Shown here: piece after piece, positions 62,957 to 64,000 of the stretch | Layout of the letters: each line of letters begins with the position of its first letter | Numbering within the stretch: position 1 is the first letter of the stretch | Program-made: the position numbers and the translations under genes | Notes under the pieces: model-generated | The model's input: only the letters and a program-made list of their open reading frames with translations | Told to the model about the DNA's origin: nothing | Database searches by the model: none | DNA from: Rhodococcus opacus | Lineage (GTDB): Bacteria > Actinomycetota > Actinomycetes > Mycobacteriales > Mycobacteriaceae | Reading direction: 5' to 3' | Assembly: GCF_012396235.1 (NCBI RefSeq) | Contig: NZ_JAAXPA010000037.1 | Span: forward strand, 1 to 64,000 | DNA length: 64,000 nucleotides

Positions 62957-64000
62957 GTGTCCTGGACAGGCAGCCTCGCGCAGTTGCCGGGCATCGCGAC
63001 GGCGCGGGCGTACCACCGCGAATGGCTGCGCCCCGACATCACCGCCGGGCTCGTCCTCACCGCCCTGCTCATCCCCGCCGGGATGGGGTACGCGGAGGCC
63101 GCCGGGTTGCCCGCCTACGCCGGCCTCTACGCCACGATCATCCCGCTCCTCGCGTATGCCGTGGTGGGGCCGTCGAAAATCCTCGTGCTCGGCCCGGACT
63201 CGTCGCTCGCGCCGCTCATCGCCGCGGCGGTACTGCCTCTCGCCGTGGCCGACGACCCGGAGAGCGCGCTCGCGCTCGCCGGAATCCTCGGCGTCCTCGT
63301 CGGCCTCATTCTCCTCGTCGGCGGATTCCTGCATCTCGGCTTCGTGACCGAACTGCTGTCGAAGCCCATCCGGCTCGGCTATCTCAATGCGATCGCGCTC
63401 ATCGTCGTCGTCGGCCAACTGCCCAAGCTGCTCGGATTCTCCGTCGACGCGTCCGGCCTCATCGGAGAGATCGGGGAGATCGGAAAGTCCGTGGTACAGG
63501 GCAACATCGACCCCGTCGCCGCCGCAGTGGGCATCGGATCCCTCGCCGTCATCATCGGGTTCCGCATCTGGGTGCCCCGCATCCCCGGCGTCCTCGTGGC
63601 CGTGGTCGGCGCGATCATCCTGTCCGCCGCACTCGGACTCACCGACGACATCGGGATGGTCGGCGCCCTGCCCGCCGGCCTGCCGCTGCCGTCGTTCGGC
63701 GGTGTCGACTGGGGGGACGTGGGGAACCTCGTCGGCCCCGCGGCCGGTATCGCCCTGATCGCGTTCGCCGACACAGGGGTGCTGTCCCGCACGTTCGCCG
63801 CCCGGCACGGTGAAGACGTGAACGGCAGCACGGAGATGAAGGCGGTCGGCGTGGCCAACATCGCCGGTGGACTGTTCGGCGGGTTCCCCATCTCCGCCAG
63901 CGGGTCGCGGACCCCGGTGGCCGAACAGAGCGGCGCCCGCACCCAACTCGCCTGCGTCGTCGGAGCACTCGCCGTCCTGGTCTTCGTTCTCGTCGCCCCC
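62957..64000 (+). CDS. SulP-family transporter, 3' end outside the window
   Basis: The frame opens at GTG 62957, ten bases after the ATPase stop, and stays open for 348 codons to the window edge. REWLRPDITAGLVLTALLIP, AGMGYAEAAGLPAYAGLYAT and GPDSSLAPLIAAAV at the N-terminus, and a later FPISASGSRTPVAEQSGART, are SulP signatures. It has about ten helices so far; the STAS domain lies beyond the edge. Substrate may be sulfate, bicarbonate or another anion. Confidence 0.88.
   Translation, partial: MSWTGSLAQLPGIATARAYHREWLRPDITAGLVLTALLIPAGMGYAEAAGLPAYAGLYATIIPLLAYAVVGPSKILVLGPDSSLAPLIAAAVLPLAVADDPESALALAGILGVLVGLILLVGGFLHLGFVTELLSKPIRLGYLNAIALIVVVGQLPKLLGFSVDASGLIGEIGEIGKSVVQGNIDPVAAAVGIGSLAVIIGFRIWVPRIPGVLVAVVGAIILSAALGLTDDIGMVGALPAGLPLPSFGGVDWGDVGNLVGPAAGIALIAFADTGVLSRTFAARHGEDVNGSTEMKAVGVANIAGGLFGGFPISASGSRTPVAEQSGARTQLACVVGALAVLVFVLVAP

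Overview
The window looks like chromosomal or megaplasmid DNA of a high-GC actinobacterium of the Nocardiaceae type, most like Rhodococcus. This is inferred from the very high third-position GC, GTG starts, an F420-dependent reductase, short class II-like polyhydroxyalkanoate (PHA) synthases, a DUF2319-type membrane hydrolase and many fatty-acid and aromatic catabolism genes. No rRNA, tRNA or CRISPR was seen.

Region 1 (1-10.1 kb) is an accessory island. It opens with the end of an IS30-type transposase cut into a decayed IS3-family element. Next comes a cassette of a TetR regulator, a self-sufficient CYP102 (P450-BM3 type) monooxygenase, a zinc alcohol dehydrogenase, a second TetR-like protein and a third TetR that is a paralogue of the first. 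The two paralogous TetRs share a palindromic operator (CCATACGACGTATGG type) that contains their own start codons and is repeated in front of the P450. Debris follows: an IS630 transposase remnant fused to an AbiEii-type toxin fragment, and a broken histidine phosphatase.

Region 2 (10.1-19.4 kb) has an F420-type reductase, a first phaC-phaJ-phaZ-like PHA module, a large kinase/ATPase/LuxR regulator, a metallo-beta-lactamase hydrolase, another IS3 end fragment and a truncated receiver-like protein whose stop codon is supplied by the IS end. Region 3 (19.6-26.6 kb) is a tightly coupled leftward operon for acyl-CoA catabolism (CoA-transferase, two hot-dog hydratases, an AtuA-like protein, an acyl-CoA dehydrogenase), followed by a cupin dioxygenase divergent from an IclR regulator. 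Region 4 (26.7-35.6 kb) has a TetR, a membrane protein, a partial duplication of the TetR 5' end with its operator, and a five-gene operon with ATGA-type overlaps (extradiol dioxygenase, FAH hydrolase, acyl-CoA ligase, DoxX protein, flavin hydroxylase) that looks like a meta-cleavage aromatic pathway. A membrane fatty-acid desaturase preceded by its own palindromes follows.

Region 5 (35.7-44.2 kb) carries an AhpD-like protein, a LysR, the D-glucarate operon (transporter, semialdehyde dehydrogenase, kdgD, gudD, terminator), a GNAT acetyltransferase and an AraC regulator. Region 6 (44.4-55.6 kb) is a long rightward cluster: quinone-oxidoreductase-like protein, TauD-type dioxygenase, beta-keto acid cleavage enzyme (BKACE), MFS transporter, small hydrolase, 3-oxoacid CoA-transferase A and B, acyl-CoA ligase, and a second phaC-phaJ-phaZ module. 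BKACE would release acetoacetate, which the CoA-transferase would activate; the substrate is unknown.

Region 7 (55.6-64 kb) has a membrane-anchored alpha/beta hydrolase, small stress-type proteins (SHOCT, DUF6325-like, three-helix bundle, DUF7144-like), a polyphosphate kinase 2, a P-type cation ATPase with a PTGL variant of the PEGL motif, and a SulP transporter that runs off the window.
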